Below, one piece after another: positions 19,178 through 28,493 of a stretch of DNA of 64,000 nucleotides. Source of the DNA: CAVTJL01 sp963752325 (GTDB lineage Bacteria; Pseudomonadota; Alphaproteobacteria; Geminicoccales; Geminicoccaceae); contig CAVVXU010000005.1 of NCBI GenBank assembly GCA_963752325.1, forward strand, positions 682,001 to 746,000, written 5' to 3'. Position numbers and translations under genes: made by a program. The stretch's first letter is position 1, and every line of letters begins with the position of its first letter. The notes under the pieces were generated by a model. It did no database searches and was not told the DNA's origin. It saw only the letters and a program-made list of their open reading frames with translations.

Positions 19178-19205
19178 GATTTTGCGAGCGATGCCATGCA
19201 AAATC
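19178..19205. promoter_or_regulatory. 8-12-8 inverted repeat upstream of the desaturase
   Basis: GATTTTGC (19178-19185) and GCAAAATC (19198-19205) form a perfect inverted repeat, centre-to-centre distance 20 bases, in the 222-base divergent gap between the sugar-binding protein gene and the desaturase gene. Two helical turns between half-sites suits a dimeric repressor. The AT-rich half-sites stand out from the GC-rich surroundings. The regulator is not identified. Confidence 0.4.
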
Positions 19206-19255
19206 CGCTACCCTCGCTCATCGCGTCGCAGGCTTCGGCCGGCTAGCCAAGCCGG

Positions 19256-20362
19256 ATGGGGCTGGTCGCCGCCACCCGCCAACACGAAGCCCTCCATACG
19301 ATGCCCCATTCCATCACCGAGCCCGAAGGCGTCCTCGCCGGGTCGCCCGCCAGCACCATCACCCCTTCCCGCGGCGCCCGCGCCTGGGCGGCGATGCTGG
19401 AGCGCTATCGCCAGCCGCGCCCTGGGCGGGGAGCCCGCGAGCTGCTGGTGACGGCGCTGCCGTTCGTCATCCTTTGGGCCGGCGCCTGGGCCAGCCTGCG
19501 TTTCCACCTGTGGGTCGGCATGATCCTGGTCGTGCCGGCGGCGGCCTTTCTCGTCCGCCTCTTCATGATCCAGCACGATTGCGGCCACGGCTCGTTCTTC
19601 GGCCGGCAGCGGCTCGACAACTGGGTCGGACGCGTCATCGCCGTCTTCACGCTGACGCCCTACGACCACTGGCGCCGCACCCATGCCCGCCATCATGCGA
19701 CGTCGGGCCATCTCGAGCGTCGTGGAATAGGCGACATCCGCACGCTCACGGTCGACGAGTATCGATCCCTCTCGGTGCTGGGTCGGCTGGGCTACCGCAT
19801 CGTGCGCCATCCGCTCGTCATGTTCGTGATCGGCCCGATCTACATCTTCGGGCTCTGCAACCGAGTTCCGGTCGGCCTGCCCAATGCGGGCTGGGAATCG
19901 TGGCTCAGCACGCTCCTCACCAACGCGGCGATCGGAAGCATTGGCGTGGTGCTGAGCCTGGTGCTCGGCACCCGGGACTTTCTCCTCGTCCACCTGCCGA
20001 TCATGATGTTGGCCGGCGCCGCCGGGATCTGGCTCTTCTACGTCCAGCATCAGTTCGAAGGCACCTACTGGGAGCGGGGCAAGAGCTGGAGCTTTCACGA
20101 CAGCGCCCTCTTGGGCAGCTCGCACTACGCCCTGCCGGCGGTGCTTCGCTGGATGACGCTCAACATCGGCATCCATCACATCCACCATCTCTGCAGCCGC
20201 ATCCCGAGCTATCGCCTCACCGAGCCGCTGCGCGACCATCCCGAGCTCGCGGCCATGGGCCGGCTCACCCTGCTCCAGAGCCTGCGCTGTGTCCGGCTGG
20301 CGCTCTGGGACGAGGCGAGCGGCCGCCTCGTCAGCTTCCGCGAGGCGCGCCGCATCCCCTGA
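19256..20362 (+). CDS. Fatty acid desaturase (membrane-bound, three His boxes)
   Basis: A membrane di-iron desaturase of 368 residues. The three histidine clusters are HDCGH, HARHH within RRTHARHHATSGH, and HHIHH in GIHHIHHLCSRIPSYRL; together they hold the di-iron centre. The spacing and the CSRIPSYRL sequence resemble omega-6/Delta-12-type acyl-lipid desaturases. An alternative start is ATG 19301 (MPHSITEPEG). The next gene on the same strand is a cytochrome P450 after 71 bases, so both may act on acyl chains. The acyl substrate and double-bond position are unknown. Confidence 0.88.
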   Translation: MGLVAATRQHEALHTMPHSITEPEGVLAGSPASTITPSRGARAWAAMLERYRQPRPGRGARELLVTALPFVILWAGAWASLRFHLWVGMILVVPAAAFLVRLFMIQHDCGHGSFFGRQRLDNWVGRVIAVFTLTPYDHWRRTHARHHATSGHLERRGIGDIRTLTVDEYRSLSVLGRLGYRIVRHPLVMFVIGPIYIFGLCNRVPVGLPNAGWESWLSTLLTNAAIGSIGVVLSLVLGTRDFLLVHLPIMMLAGAAGIWLFYVQHQFEGTYWERGKSWSFHDSALLGSSHYALPAVLRWMTLNIGIHHIHHLCSRIPSYRLTEPLRDHPELAAMGRLTLLQSLRCVRLALWDEASGRLVSFREARRIP

Positions 20363-20433
20363 AGGCCGCCCTCGAAATCCGCCTCGCCCGCCGCCACGTA
20401 AAGCAGGGGCGTTCGCGAGATCGAGGAGTGGCG

Positions 20434-21855
20434 ATGCCTGCTGCCGAGATGTTGGCCGGGACAGAGGCAGGAGGGGCGCAGCGGCGGATCGCCGGGTACG
20501 AGCCGGTGCTGCCGCCCGCCCCGAAACCCTGGAGCCAGCCGCAGCCGATGTGGCGGCGCATGCTGCAGGTGCGGCGCAACGCGCTGGTCACCTGGGGGCC
20601 GCCCGCCTACGAGGAGGACGTGCTGTCGGGGCCGTTCGCCGGCCGCAAGACCTTTCTCCTCAACGCGCCCTGGGCGATCCGCCAGGTGCTGGTCGACAAT
20701 CACGAGGCCTACGGCCGCACGCCGGCCACGATCCGCATCCTGAGGCCGATGATCGGCGAGGGACTCTTCATCAGCGAGGGTGCCGCATGGCGGCGCCAGC
20801 GGCGCATCAGCGCCCCGGCGTTCGCGCCGCGCAGCCTGGAGATCCTGGCTCCGGTGGCGGCGCGGCGCACCGACGAGACGCTGGCCGGCCTCCGCCCCGA
20901 GGCGCTGGGGGCGGTGGATCTGCTGAAGCTCGTGCAGCGTCTCACCCTCGAGGTGGCGGGCGAGACGCTCTTCTCCCAGGCCATGGGCCCGCACGCATCC
21001 TCGTTGCGGGCGGCGGTCGAGCGGTATGGCAGCTCCTTCGCCCGCCCCTATCTCCTCGACTTCCTGCTGCCACCTTGGATGCCCTCGCCGCACGAGTATC
21101 TGAGACGCTGGGCCGGAAGGGACTTCCGGGCAGCGATCGGGCGGATCATCGCCGAGCGACGTGCCATGCCGCCGGCCAGCCCGCCGCGTGACCTCTTCGA
21201 TGCGCTGGTGACGGCGCGCGACCCCGAAAGCGGCCAGGGCTTCAGCGAGAATGCTCTTCGCGACCAGGTGGCGACGCTCATCATCGCCGGCCACGAGACG
21301 ACGGCCCTTTCACTATTCTGGGCGCTCTATCTGCTGACGCTGGCCCCGGGGGTGCAGGAGGCCGTGGCGGAGGAGGCGCTGGCCGCAGGCGCGCTCGACG
21401 AGGGCACGGCCTCCGAGGGCCTGCCGCATCTCGAGCTGGCAAAGGCCGTGGTGCAGGAGGCGCTCAGGCTCTATCCGCCGGCCTTCTCGATCGTCCGCGA
21501 GGCGAGGCGCGAGGACCGCATCGGCGAGGAGACGGTGCCGAGAGGCTCGCTGATGGTGATCTCGCCCTGGGTCCTGCATCGGCACAAGAAGCTGTGGCGC
21601 GATCCGGAGCGCTTCGATCCCGCCCGGTTCCTGCCGGGCGCCGTTCCGCCGGATCGCTACGCGTACCTCCCCTTCGGCACAGGCCCCCGGGTCTGCATCG
21701 GCGCCCAGTTCGCGCTGACCGAGGCGACCTTGATCCTTGCCAAGATCGTCCGCCGCTTCCGCATCGAGATCGTGGGCAGCTCCACCGTCATGCCGGTTGG
21801 TGTCGTCACGACCTATCCGGAGCGCTCGCCGCCCTTCCGCCTGAGGGAGCGGTAG
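20434..21855 (+). CDS. Cytochrome P450
   Basis: A complete 473-residue P450. The oxygen-activation helix is LIIAGHETTALSLFW, the ExxR motif is in QEALRLYPP, the following PERFDPARF is present, and the heme-cysteine loop is FGTGPRVCIGAQFAL. It lacks a membrane anchor, as usual in bacteria. ATG 20434 follows GAGGAG. Sequence style resembles bacterial P450s related to the fatty-acid and alkane hydroxylating groups, which with the desaturase next door suggests lipid oxidation; that is inference. Its last 50 bases overlap the convergent ion-channel-like gene. Confidence 0.92.
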   Translation: MPAAEMLAGTEAGGAQRRIAGYEPVLPPAPKPWSQPQPMWRRMLQVRRNALVTWGPPAYEEDVLSGPFAGRKTFLLNAPWAIRQVLVDNHEAYGRTPATIRILRPMIGEGLFISEGAAWRRQRRISAPAFAPRSLEILAPVAARRTDETLAGLRPEALGAVDLLKLVQRLTLEVAGETLFSQAMGPHASSLRAAVERYGSSFARPYLLDFLLPPWMPSPHEYLRRWAGRDFRAAIGRIIAERRAMPPASPPRDLFDALVTARDPESGQGFSENALRDQVATLIIAGHETTALSLFWALYLLTLAPGVQEAVAEEALAAGALDEGTASEGLPHLELAKAVVQEALRLYPPAFSIVREARREDRIGEETVPRGSLMVISPWVLHRHKKLWRDPERFDPARFLPGAVPPDRYAYLPFGTGPRVCIGAQFALTEATLILAKIVRRFRIEIVGSSTVMPVGVVTTYPERSPPFRLRER

Positions 21856-22315
21856 GTGCTGCCGGAGACGGCGGCCGCTCGATCGGAAAAACCTTGGTCC
21901 ATACCCGGCCGACGAGCCAGACGAGAGCGCCGGTGGACCAGCCGAACATCAGCATGCCGACGATCGCCACGAGGCTCGCCAGCTGTTGCCACGTAGGGCT
22001 CGGGTTGGAGGATCCGAGTGTCGTGTAGGCCGTGGCGGCGAAGGTCACGGCGTCCGAGAGGCTCACATGCGACCCGCCCAGCCAGAAGTAGACGCCCCAG
22101 ATGATGATCTCGAGTGCATGCAGCATCAAAAGCAACGCGATCATGGCATAGATGACGAGGTTCGCCACGACGTGAGCGCCGCGTCGCAGGTTCCTCTTCT
22201 CGAGCCGGACCTCATACCTCAGTGCCAGATGGATGCCGGCGCCGTGAACGAGAACGTTGAGGGCGAGAGGCAGAGCGGCCAGCAGATAGACGATCGCGGA
22301 GGGATCGGCGCTCAT
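21806..22315 (-). CDS. Two-TM ion-channel-like protein with altered selectivity filter
   Basis: A 169-residue protein with hydrophobic segments at about residues 7-29, 50-74 and 115-138. Between the last two lies a pore-loop-like stretch, SDAVTFAATAYTTLGSSN, followed by a Trp and the inner helix. Bacterial Ion_trans_2 proteins carry T-V-G-Y-G at this place; here it reads TLGSS, so K selectivity is doubtful. It overlaps the convergent P450 gene by 50 bases. Family assignment is moderate. Confidence 0.65.
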   Translation of the reverse strand: MSADPSAIVYLLAALPLALNVLVHGAGIHLALRYEVRLEKRNLRRGAHVVANLVIYAMIALLLMLHALEIIIWGVYFWLGGSHVSLSDAVTFAATAYTTLGSSNPSPTWQQLASLVAIVGMLMFGWSTGALVWLVGRVWTKVFPIERPPSPAAPTAPSGGRAASAPDRS

Positions 22316-22399
22316 GGCATGCCCGCTCGCGCGTGCTGAAGCGCCCGGAGGAAGGGCCGAGTGCCGGCCCTTCCGCGGTGCGACCGGGCGCTGCGGTGC

Positions 22400-23086
22400 T
22401 CAGCCCACCAGCGTGACTGCGATCTCGCCCAGGCCGTCGATGCCGGCACGCATCCGGCTGCCGGCGCTCACCTGGCCCACGCCCGCCGGCGTGCCGGTGA
22501 AGACGAGGTCGCCTGGAAGCAGCTCGTCGAGGCCCGAGAGGTGGGCCAGAACCTCCTCGACGCTCCAGATCATCTCCTCGAGGTCGCCATTCTGGCGCGT
22601 CTGTCCGTCGACCTCGAGCCAGATGGCACCCTTGCGGGGATGGCCCACCGTCTCGGCGAGATGGAGGGGGCCCATGGGCGCGGCACCGACGAAGGACTTC
22701 GAGAGGTACCAGGGCCGCGCCAGCTTCTTCGCCTCGGCCTGGAGATCGCGGCGCGTCAGGTCGATGCCCACGGCGTAGGCCAGGATGTGGTCTCGCGCCT
22801 GCTCGGCCGGGATGTCGCGCCCGCCCTTGCCCAGCGCCACCACGAGCTCGACCTCGTGGTGCAGATCCTTGGTGGCGGGAGGATAGGGAACCTCGCTCGC
22901 CAGGGTCAGCGCCTCGGGCGACTTGCCAAAGAAAAAAGGCGCCTCGCGGCCGGAATGGCCCATCTCGCGGGCATGCTCGGCATAGTTGCGGCCGACGCAG
23001 AAGACCCGGCGAACCGGGAAGACCACGGCCTCGCTGCCGGCGATCGGCAGCTCCGGCCGGGGCCAGGACGGAATGATGTGGGTCAC
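22400..23086 (-). CDS. Fumarylacetoacetate hydrolase family protein
   Basis: The FAH C-terminal domain is complete: FPVRRVFCVGRNYAEHAREM at the start, the metal ligands in HHEVELVVALGKGG (E-x-E) and AYAVGIDLTRRDLQ, and GDLVFTGTPAGVGQV near the end. Close relatives hydrolyse fumarylpyruvate or similar beta-diketo acids in aromatic breakdown, or decarboxylate oxaloacetate. I prefer GTG 23086, which has GAGGGAG upstream, over the in-frame ATG 23125, which has no ribosome site. It is divergent from a peroxiredoxin gene. Confidence 0.87.
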   Translation of the reverse strand: MTHIIPSWPRPELPIAGSEAVVFPVRRVFCVGRNYAEHAREMGHSGREAPFFFGKSPEALTLASEVPYPPATKDLHHEVELVVALGKGGRDIPAEQARDHILAYAVGIDLTRRDLQAEAKKLARPWYLSKSFVGAAPMGPLHLAETVGHPRKGAIWLEVDGQTRQNGDLEEMIWSVEEVLAHLSGLDELLPGDLVFTGTPAGVGQVSAGSRMRAGIDGLGEIAVTLVG

Positions 23087-23135
23087 GGAAGCGCTCCCTC
23101 GTGCGGGCTCCACTGGCTGGCTCATAGCCGCTCGG

Positions 23136-23173
23136 GGCCGCCCCCGCCACCCACGGCGGGGCGGCTCTTGACA
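23136..23173. promoter_or_regulatory. GC hairpin and -35-like element before the peroxiredoxin gene
   Basis: A long GC inverted repeat (GCCGCCCCCGCC with GGCGGGGCGGC, one bulged C, about 23138-23165) is followed by a perfect TTGACA at 23168-23173 on the plus strand. No good -10 hexamer is seen 17 bases later. The hairpin could stop transcription from the left or be an operator. Weak evidence. Confidence 0.3.
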
Positions 23174-23232
23174 GATGCGGCCGCGAGACGGCTCAGGATC
23201 GGCGCACGGCGTCGCAGCAGGAGGCTCGAACG

Positions 23233-23811
23233 ATGACGACGGCCCACGATCCCTCGACCCTGCCGGCCGGCATCCCGGCACCCGTCGACGACGGTGCGGC
23301 GGACCACCTGACCGGCAGCTGCTTGCCGAGCGTGAAGCTGCCCGCGACCTCCGGCCCCGACGTCGATCTGAGCACGCTGCCGGGGCTCGTCGCCGTGTTC
23401 GTGTTCCCGCGCACCGGACGGCCGGGCGAGGCGCCGCTGGTGCCGGACTGGGACGCAATCCCGGGTGCCAGGGGCTGCACGGTGCAGACATGCGCCTTTC
23501 GCGACCTCGCGCGCGACTTCGGGGCGCTCGATTGTCGCGTTCTGGGCCTGAGTGCGCAGGACACGGACTACCAGCAGGAGATGGCCGGCCGCCTGCATCT
23601 GCCCTTCCCCGTGCTGAGCGACGCCGAGCTGATGCTCGCTGACGCGATGCGGCTGCCCAGGATGGAGGTGGCGGGGCTGACGCTGCTCAAGCGCCTGGGC
23701 TGGATCGCCCGGGACGGGCAGATCATCGCCCATTTCTATCCGGTGTTCCCGCCGGATGCGCATGCCCAGGTGATGCTGGATTGGCTGCAGTCTCGGCGCG
23801 GCACGGCCTGA
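23233..23811 (+). CDS. Peroxiredoxin (AhpC/TSA-like redoxin)
   Basis: A 192-residue thioredoxin-fold peroxidase. The stretch FVFPRTGRPGEAPLVPDWD followed by IPGARGCTVQTCAFRD marks a bacterial peroxiredoxin subgroup; the Cys in GCTVQTC is the likely peroxidatic residue with a second Cys four residues on, suggesting an atypical 2-Cys mechanism. DGQIIAHFYPVFPPDAHA ends the domain. A GGAGG ribosome site lies eight bases before ATG 23233. It is complete. Confidence 0.85.
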   Translation: MTTAHDPSTLPAGIPAPVDDGAADHLTGSCLPSVKLPATSGPDVDLSTLPGLVAVFVFPRTGRPGEAPLVPDWDAIPGARGCTVQTCAFRDLARDFGALDCRVLGLSAQDTDYQQEMAGRLHLPFPVLSDAELMLADAMRLPRMEVAGLTLLKRLGWIARDGQIIAHFYPVFPPDAHAQVMLDWLQSRRGTA

Positions 23812-23829
23812 CGCGGCGACGGGACCCGG

Positions 23830-24825
23830 TCAGCTGCTCGAAAGAATGCGGGCATAGAGCTCCGGGTCGACGTTGCCGCCCGAAAGCACGACGGCGACGG
23901 TGCGGCCGCGGCAGTCGAGACGGCCCGAGAGGGCGGCCGCCAGCGCCACGGCCCCGCCCGGCTCGACCACGATCTTGAGGTGGCGGAAGGCCTGGCGCAT
24001 CGCCTCCTCGACCTCGGCGTCGCTGACGACGAGACCGCCCTTCAGGAGACGGCGGTTGACCTCGAAGGTGAGCTCGCCCGGGGTCGGCGCCAGGAGCGCG
24101 TCGCAGATCGAGCGGGCGTCCGGGCTGTTCTGGAGGCGCCGGCCGGCATCGAGCGAGCGGGTGGTGTCGTCGAGGCCCTCGGGCTCGCAGGCATAGAGGG
24201 CGATGCCGGGGACCAGATGGGCCAGCGCGGTGGCGCAGCCGGCGGTGAGACCCCCGCCGCCGCAGCAGACCAGGGCCGCATCGAGCTGGACCTCGAGCCG
24301 TTGCGCCTGCTCGGCGATCTCGAGCCCGCAGGTGCCCTGCCCCGCCATCACGCGCGGATCGTCATAGGGCTTGATCAGCGCGGCGCCGGTCTCGGCGGCG
24401 ATGCGGGCGCCGATCTCCTCGCGCACCTCGCGATGGCGGTCATAGGCCACGACCGTGGCACCCTGGGCCTCGGTGGCGGCACGCTTGATGGCCGGAGCGT
24501 CGGCCGGCATCACGATGGTGGCGGCCTTGCCCAGGAGGCGTGCGGCCATGGCCACACCCTGGGCGTGGTTGCCCGAGGAGAAGGCCACCACGGCCGGGGC
24601 GCCGGTCTGGGCGATGGCATTGTAGGCGCCACGGAACTTGAAGGTGCCGGTGCGCTGCAGGGGCTCGGCCTTGAGCAGGAGGCGGCCGCCGACCATGCCG
24701 TTCAGAGCCTCGCTCTCGAGCAGCGGGGTGCGGGCGGCCACGCCGGCCAGCCGCGCCGCGGCGGCCTCGATGTCCGCAAAGCGCAGGATCGACGTGTCCT
24801 CGCTCGTCTCGGGCTCCATGGTCAT
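23830..24825 (-). CDS. Threonine/serine dehydratase (PLP fold-type II)
   Basis: The PLP lysine is in LQRTGTFKFRGAYNAI, the phosphate-binding glycine loop is CCGGGGLTAGCATAL, and SSGNHAQGVAMAARLLGK is typical. At about 331 residues, with no ACT regulatory domain, it resembles the catabolic threonine dehydratase/serine racemase group. The start MTMEPETSED at 24825 is where homologs begin, but no stop separates it from the upstream HAD gene, so the two currently read as one open frame from 25509. See the HAD entry. Confidence 0.88.
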   Translation of the reverse strand: MTMEPETSEDTSILRFADIEAAAARLAGVAARTPLLESEALNGMVGGRLLLKAEPLQRTGTFKFRGAYNAIAQTGAPAVVAFSSGNHAQGVAMAARLLGKAATIVMPADAPAIKRAATEAQGATVVAYDRHREVREEIGARIAAETGAALIKPYDDPRVMAGQGTCGLEIAEQAQRLEVQLDAALVCCGGGGLTAGCATALAHLVPGIALYACEPEGLDDTTRSLDAGRRLQNSPDARSICDALLAPTPGELTFEVNRRLLKGGLVVSDAEVEEAMRQAFRHLKIVVEPGGAVALAAALSGRLDCRGRTVAVVLSGGNVDPELYARILSSS

Positions 24826-25509
24826 GTCGAGCAGCAGGTCCGGCAGGGGGCGGAGATCGGGTATCACGGCGGCGAGCTCGCCCGGCAGCCGCTCGTGGGG
24901 CGCGCCGGCGCGGTTGGCCCAATAGACCTGGAAGCCGAACCAGGCCGCACCGTGGGCGTCCCAGCCGTTCGAGGAGACGAAGGCGACCTTGCGGGCGGGC
25001 AGGCCGAGGCGCTGCGTGGCGAGCAGATAGACCTCGGCCGCAGGCTTGAAGACGCCCACCTCCTCGACCGAAAGAATGTGATCGAGGAGCCCGTCGATGC
25101 CGGCGCTGACGGCGCCGTCGCGCAGCATGGCGGGCTCGCCGTTCGAAAGGATGGCGGTGGCGAGGCCGGCGCCGCGCAGGCGCTCGAGCACCGCCGGGAC
25201 CTCGGGATAGGCGCTGAGCGCGCGGTAGCCGGCGAGCAGGCGGTCGCGGTCGACCCGTCCCTTCAGTCCCGTCGCCTCGAGCGCGTAGTCGAGCGAGTCG
25301 CCGGTGACGGACCAGAAGTCCCGGTGGCTGCGCATCAACGAGCGCAGCCAGGAATAGTCGAGCTGCTTGCGCCGCCAGACCTCGCCCAGCGTCGTCGCGT
25401 CCTGCCCGAGCTCGGCCAGGAGCGGGGCCACGGCGGACATCACGTCGAGCAGGGTGCCGTAGGCATCGAAGACGCAGGCCTCGACCCTGCGCTCGCCGCC
25501 CGCGCTCAC
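24826..25509 (-). CDS. Haloacid dehalogenase type II (HAD family), in frame with the next gene
   Basis: The HAD motifs are ACVFDAYGTLLDV (nucleophile Asp), AILSNGEPAML (motif II), the Lys in GVFKPAAEVYLLA and FVSSNGWDAHGAAWFGF, exactly the L-2-haloacid dehalogenase pattern, about 225 residues. GTG 25509 overlaps the lytic transglycosylase stop by four bases (GTGA). The C-terminus LPDLLLD flows into the dehydratase start MTMEPE. An ATGA lies exactly at the junction, so a one-base indel in the HAD tail could have removed a normal stop. A real fusion is less likely but possible. Confidence 0.82.
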
Positions 25510-27499
25510 GAGGGATTTTTCCCGGCTGGCGCCTCGGCCAGGCTGCCGCCAGCGCCGGCCCGCTGGATCTCCGTCATGCGCACCTTGCCCGTCTCGATCA
25601 GCGCCCGATAGACCTGCATCGCCTCCATGACCCGCTGCACGTAGTTCCTCGTCTCGGAGAACGGGATCAGCTCGATCCAATCGATCATGTCGTACTCGCT
25701 GCCGCGGCGTGGATCGCCGTTGGCCTGGAGCCACTGGGTCACCCGCGACGGCCCCGCATTGTAGGCGGCGAGCGCCAGCGGCGCGATGCCGCCGAACTGG
25801 TCGAGCTGCTCACGCAGATACCAGCCGCCGAGGCGGGCGTTGTAGTCCGGGTCCGTCAGCGCCGACCGATCGTACTGGACGCCCAGGGCGCCCGCCGCCA
25901 CGCGCGCGGTCGAAGGCATCAGCTGCATGATGCCCTGGGCGCCCGCCGCGCTCGCGGCCTCGGGATCGAAGAGGCTCTCCTGGCGGGCCACGGCCAGGAG
26001 CAGCGCCGGCTCGGGCATGCCGGGCGCCGGCTTGACGAGGCTCGCGACATCGGGGACCGGGAAGCTCGCAACGCCGCTGATGGCGCCACTTCGCTCGGCC
26101 GTCTTGGCGAGGCTGACGACGAGGTCGGGGCGTCCGCAGCGGTGGGCGAGGCCGAGGACGAGGCCGAGACCCGGCCCGCTGCCGTCGGCCTCGCTCGCAA
26201 GCTGGCGGACGAGCGGCCCGGTGGCGTGGAAGACGCCCGCGGTGCAGAGGCGCTCGATAACCTGCACCATGTCGTTGGCGGCGAAGGCGCGCCGCAGCGC
26301 CTCGCTCGGCGCCGGCGCCTGGAAAAGGCCGTAGGTCAGCGACCGGCCGAGCTCGTGCGAGGCGAGCTGGCCATAGAAGGTGGTGGGATAGGCGGCGGCA
26401 CGCGCATACCAGGTGGCGGCGCTCTTCGACCGCCGCCGCGCCGCCTCGGCCCGGCCCACCCAATAGGCCGCGCGGGCACGGCTGATCGGCGTGCTGACAC
26501 CCTCGTAGAGCCGCTCGAAGTGGCGGGCAGCCTCCGTCGGCCGGTTGAGGAAGCGGAGCGCCACCCAGCCCGCCAGCCATTCGGCGTCGGCGAAGGGCAC
26601 GCCCTCGGCCTGGTGGTGGGTGGCGGCCAGCCGGTAGGCGAGGAGGAAGTCGCGGCCGTTGATGGCCTCGCGGATCTGAAAGGACCGCTCCCGCCACCAG
26701 GCGGAGGGACGCACACGCTCGGAGCGCAGGCTCAAGAGGAGCCCCTGGGCGCTCTGGTCCAGCCCCTTGCGCCGCCGCCACTGCAGGCGATCGAAGACGA
26801 GCCCGGGATCGTTGCGGAGCGCCGCCGGAACGGCCTGGATGGCGCCGTCCACGTTGGGGCCCGATCGCCTGGAGCGCGCAGCCGCGCCAAAGCGAGGTTG
26901 CGGTGGCCGGGATCGACGAGGCGGAGCATGCGCCGGGCCTGCTGGTCCTTGCCGTCCCAGAGCAGCCTGTTCGAGCCGGGCCAGATGGTCCTCGGGCCGA
27001 AGGAGATAGCCGTAGCTCCCGAGGACGAACTGCTCCTCGCCCGGGCCGTAGTCGTCCTCGATCCAGCTCTTGCGGATGAGCGTCGTGGCCTCGGGCGCGC
27101 GGCCGATCTGGAGCAGCGCGCCGGCCAGCTGGAGACGGCCCTGACGCGTGCGGGGCGTGCGCTCGGCGAAGAAGCTCACGATGGCATCGGGCGGAACCGA
27201 GCTGTCGATCGCATCCTCGGCGCGGATCTGCAGGATCGCGGCATCGGGCCAGCGCGGATGCTGGTCCAGGAAGTCGCGGTAGGCGGCGAAGGGGGCGGGA
27301 TCGCCCTCGCGGAGCTGCCGCCAGGTGGTGTAGGTCGCGAGCGCCGGATCGCCGATGGCATCGGGCCACGTCCTGGGCCGCGGCGAAGCTGGTCGGCGTC
27401 GAGCAGCTGGGCCAGCTCCGGCACGCGGTCGACCGCGGCGGGCTCCGCCGCCCGGCACGGCAAGGCCAGCAGCTGGAGGCCGATAGAAAGGAGGGCCAT
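25506..27499 (-). CDS. Soluble lytic murein transglycosylase (Slt70-like), several frameshifts
   Basis: The periplasmic enzyme cleaves peptidoglycan glycan strands to 1,6-anhydro products. The C-terminal GH23 domain has the catalytic Glu in VARQESLFDPEA, then GIMQLMPSTA and LALAAYNAGPSRV. The N-terminal two-thirds is the helical superhelix (U and L domains). The signal peptide MALLSIGLQLLALPCRAA begins at ATG 27499 behind AGGAGG-like bases read on the minus strand. Five single-base indels are needed: two near 27370-27395, and three between 26868 and 26965, where LLWDGKDQQARRMLRLVDPG appears in another frame. It is divergent from dapA, a common alphaproteobacterial arrangement. Confidence 0.88.
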
Positions 27500-27538
27500 T
27501 CTGCAGAGGCGTCCGCCCGACCACGCTGGCAGCGGCGC

Positions 27539-27567
27539 TTGTCGGCAGAAACGCCGAACTCTATGGT
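27539..27567 (+). promoter_or_regulatory. Candidate sigma-70 promoter for dapA
   Basis: TTGTCG (27539-27544), a 17-base spacer and TATGGT (27562-27567). Transcription would start near 27575, about 36 bases before the dapA ATG. Both hexamers match four of six consensus bases. Position in the slt/dapA divergent gap supports it. Confidence 0.45.
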
Positions 27568-27610
27568 GCGCGTTCGTCAGCAAGGGCCAATCGTCGGGAG
27601 GACGAGTGCG

Positions 27611-28487
27611 ATGTTCGACGGCTCCATTGTGGCGCTGGTCACGCCGTTTCGCAACGGCGGCATCGACGAGCGCGCCTTCCAGGACCTCGTGGAATGGCAC
27701 GTGCGCGAGGGCACCGACGGGCTGGTGCCCGTCGGCACGACGGGCGAGAGCCCGACGCTCAGCCATGCCGAGCACGAGCGGGTGGTGGAGCTGTGCGTCG
27801 AGGCGTCGGGCCGGCGCCTGCCGGTCATCGCCGGCACCGGCTCCAACTCGACCGAGGAGGCGATCAGCCTGACGCGGCATGCCAAGGAAGCGGGCGCCGA
27901 CGCCGCCCTGATCGTGACGCCCTACTACAACAAGCCGACGCAGGAGGGTCTCTTCCAGCATTACCGGGCAATCCACGACGCGGTCGAGCTTCCGGTCATC
28001 ATCTACAATATCCCCGGCCGCTCGGTCGTCGACATGACACCCGAGACGATGGGCCGGCTGGCCAAGCTGCCCAACATCGTGGGCGTGAAGGACTCGAGCG
28101 GCGACATCGTGCGCCCCCTCCTTACGACCGAGACCTGCGGCAGCTGATTTCTGCCAGCTCACGGGCGAGGACGGGACCGCCGTCGCCTTCCTGGCGCACG
28201 GTGGTAGGGGCTGCATCTCGGTGACAGCCAATGTGGCGCCGGGCCTGTGCGCCCAGATGCACGACGCCTGGCGCCAGGGTCGCCCCGACGAGGCGCTGGC
28301 CATCCACCGCCGGTTGCTGCCGCTGCACAAGGCGCTCTTCTGCGAGACCAGCCCGTCGCCCGCGAAGTACGCGCTCTCGCGCCTCGGCCGCTGCGAGGCC
28401 ACCGTGCGCCTGCCGATGGTCGAGCCCAGCGAGCGCGCCCGGGCCCAGGTCGACGCGGCGCTGGCTGCGGTCGGCATCAACCACTGA
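27611..28487 (+). CDS. dapA: 4-hydroxy-tetrahydrodipicolinate synthase, one frameshift
   Basis: DapA condenses pyruvate with aspartate semialdehyde in lysine and diaminopimelate synthesis. The TIM barrel motifs are GTTGESPTLSHAEH, the proton-relay Tyr in TPYYNKPTQEG and the Schiff-base Lys in NIVGVKDSSGD. After the Lys, the frame stops at 28145; dropping one T from AGCTGATTTC restores DFCQLTGEDGTAVAFLAHGG and the C-terminus ending AAVGINH at 28487. The repaired length of 292 is exactly normal. An essential gene is unlikely to be truly broken, so this looks like a sequence error. smpB follows after six bases. Confidence 0.93.
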
Positions 28488-28493
28488 GGCTCC

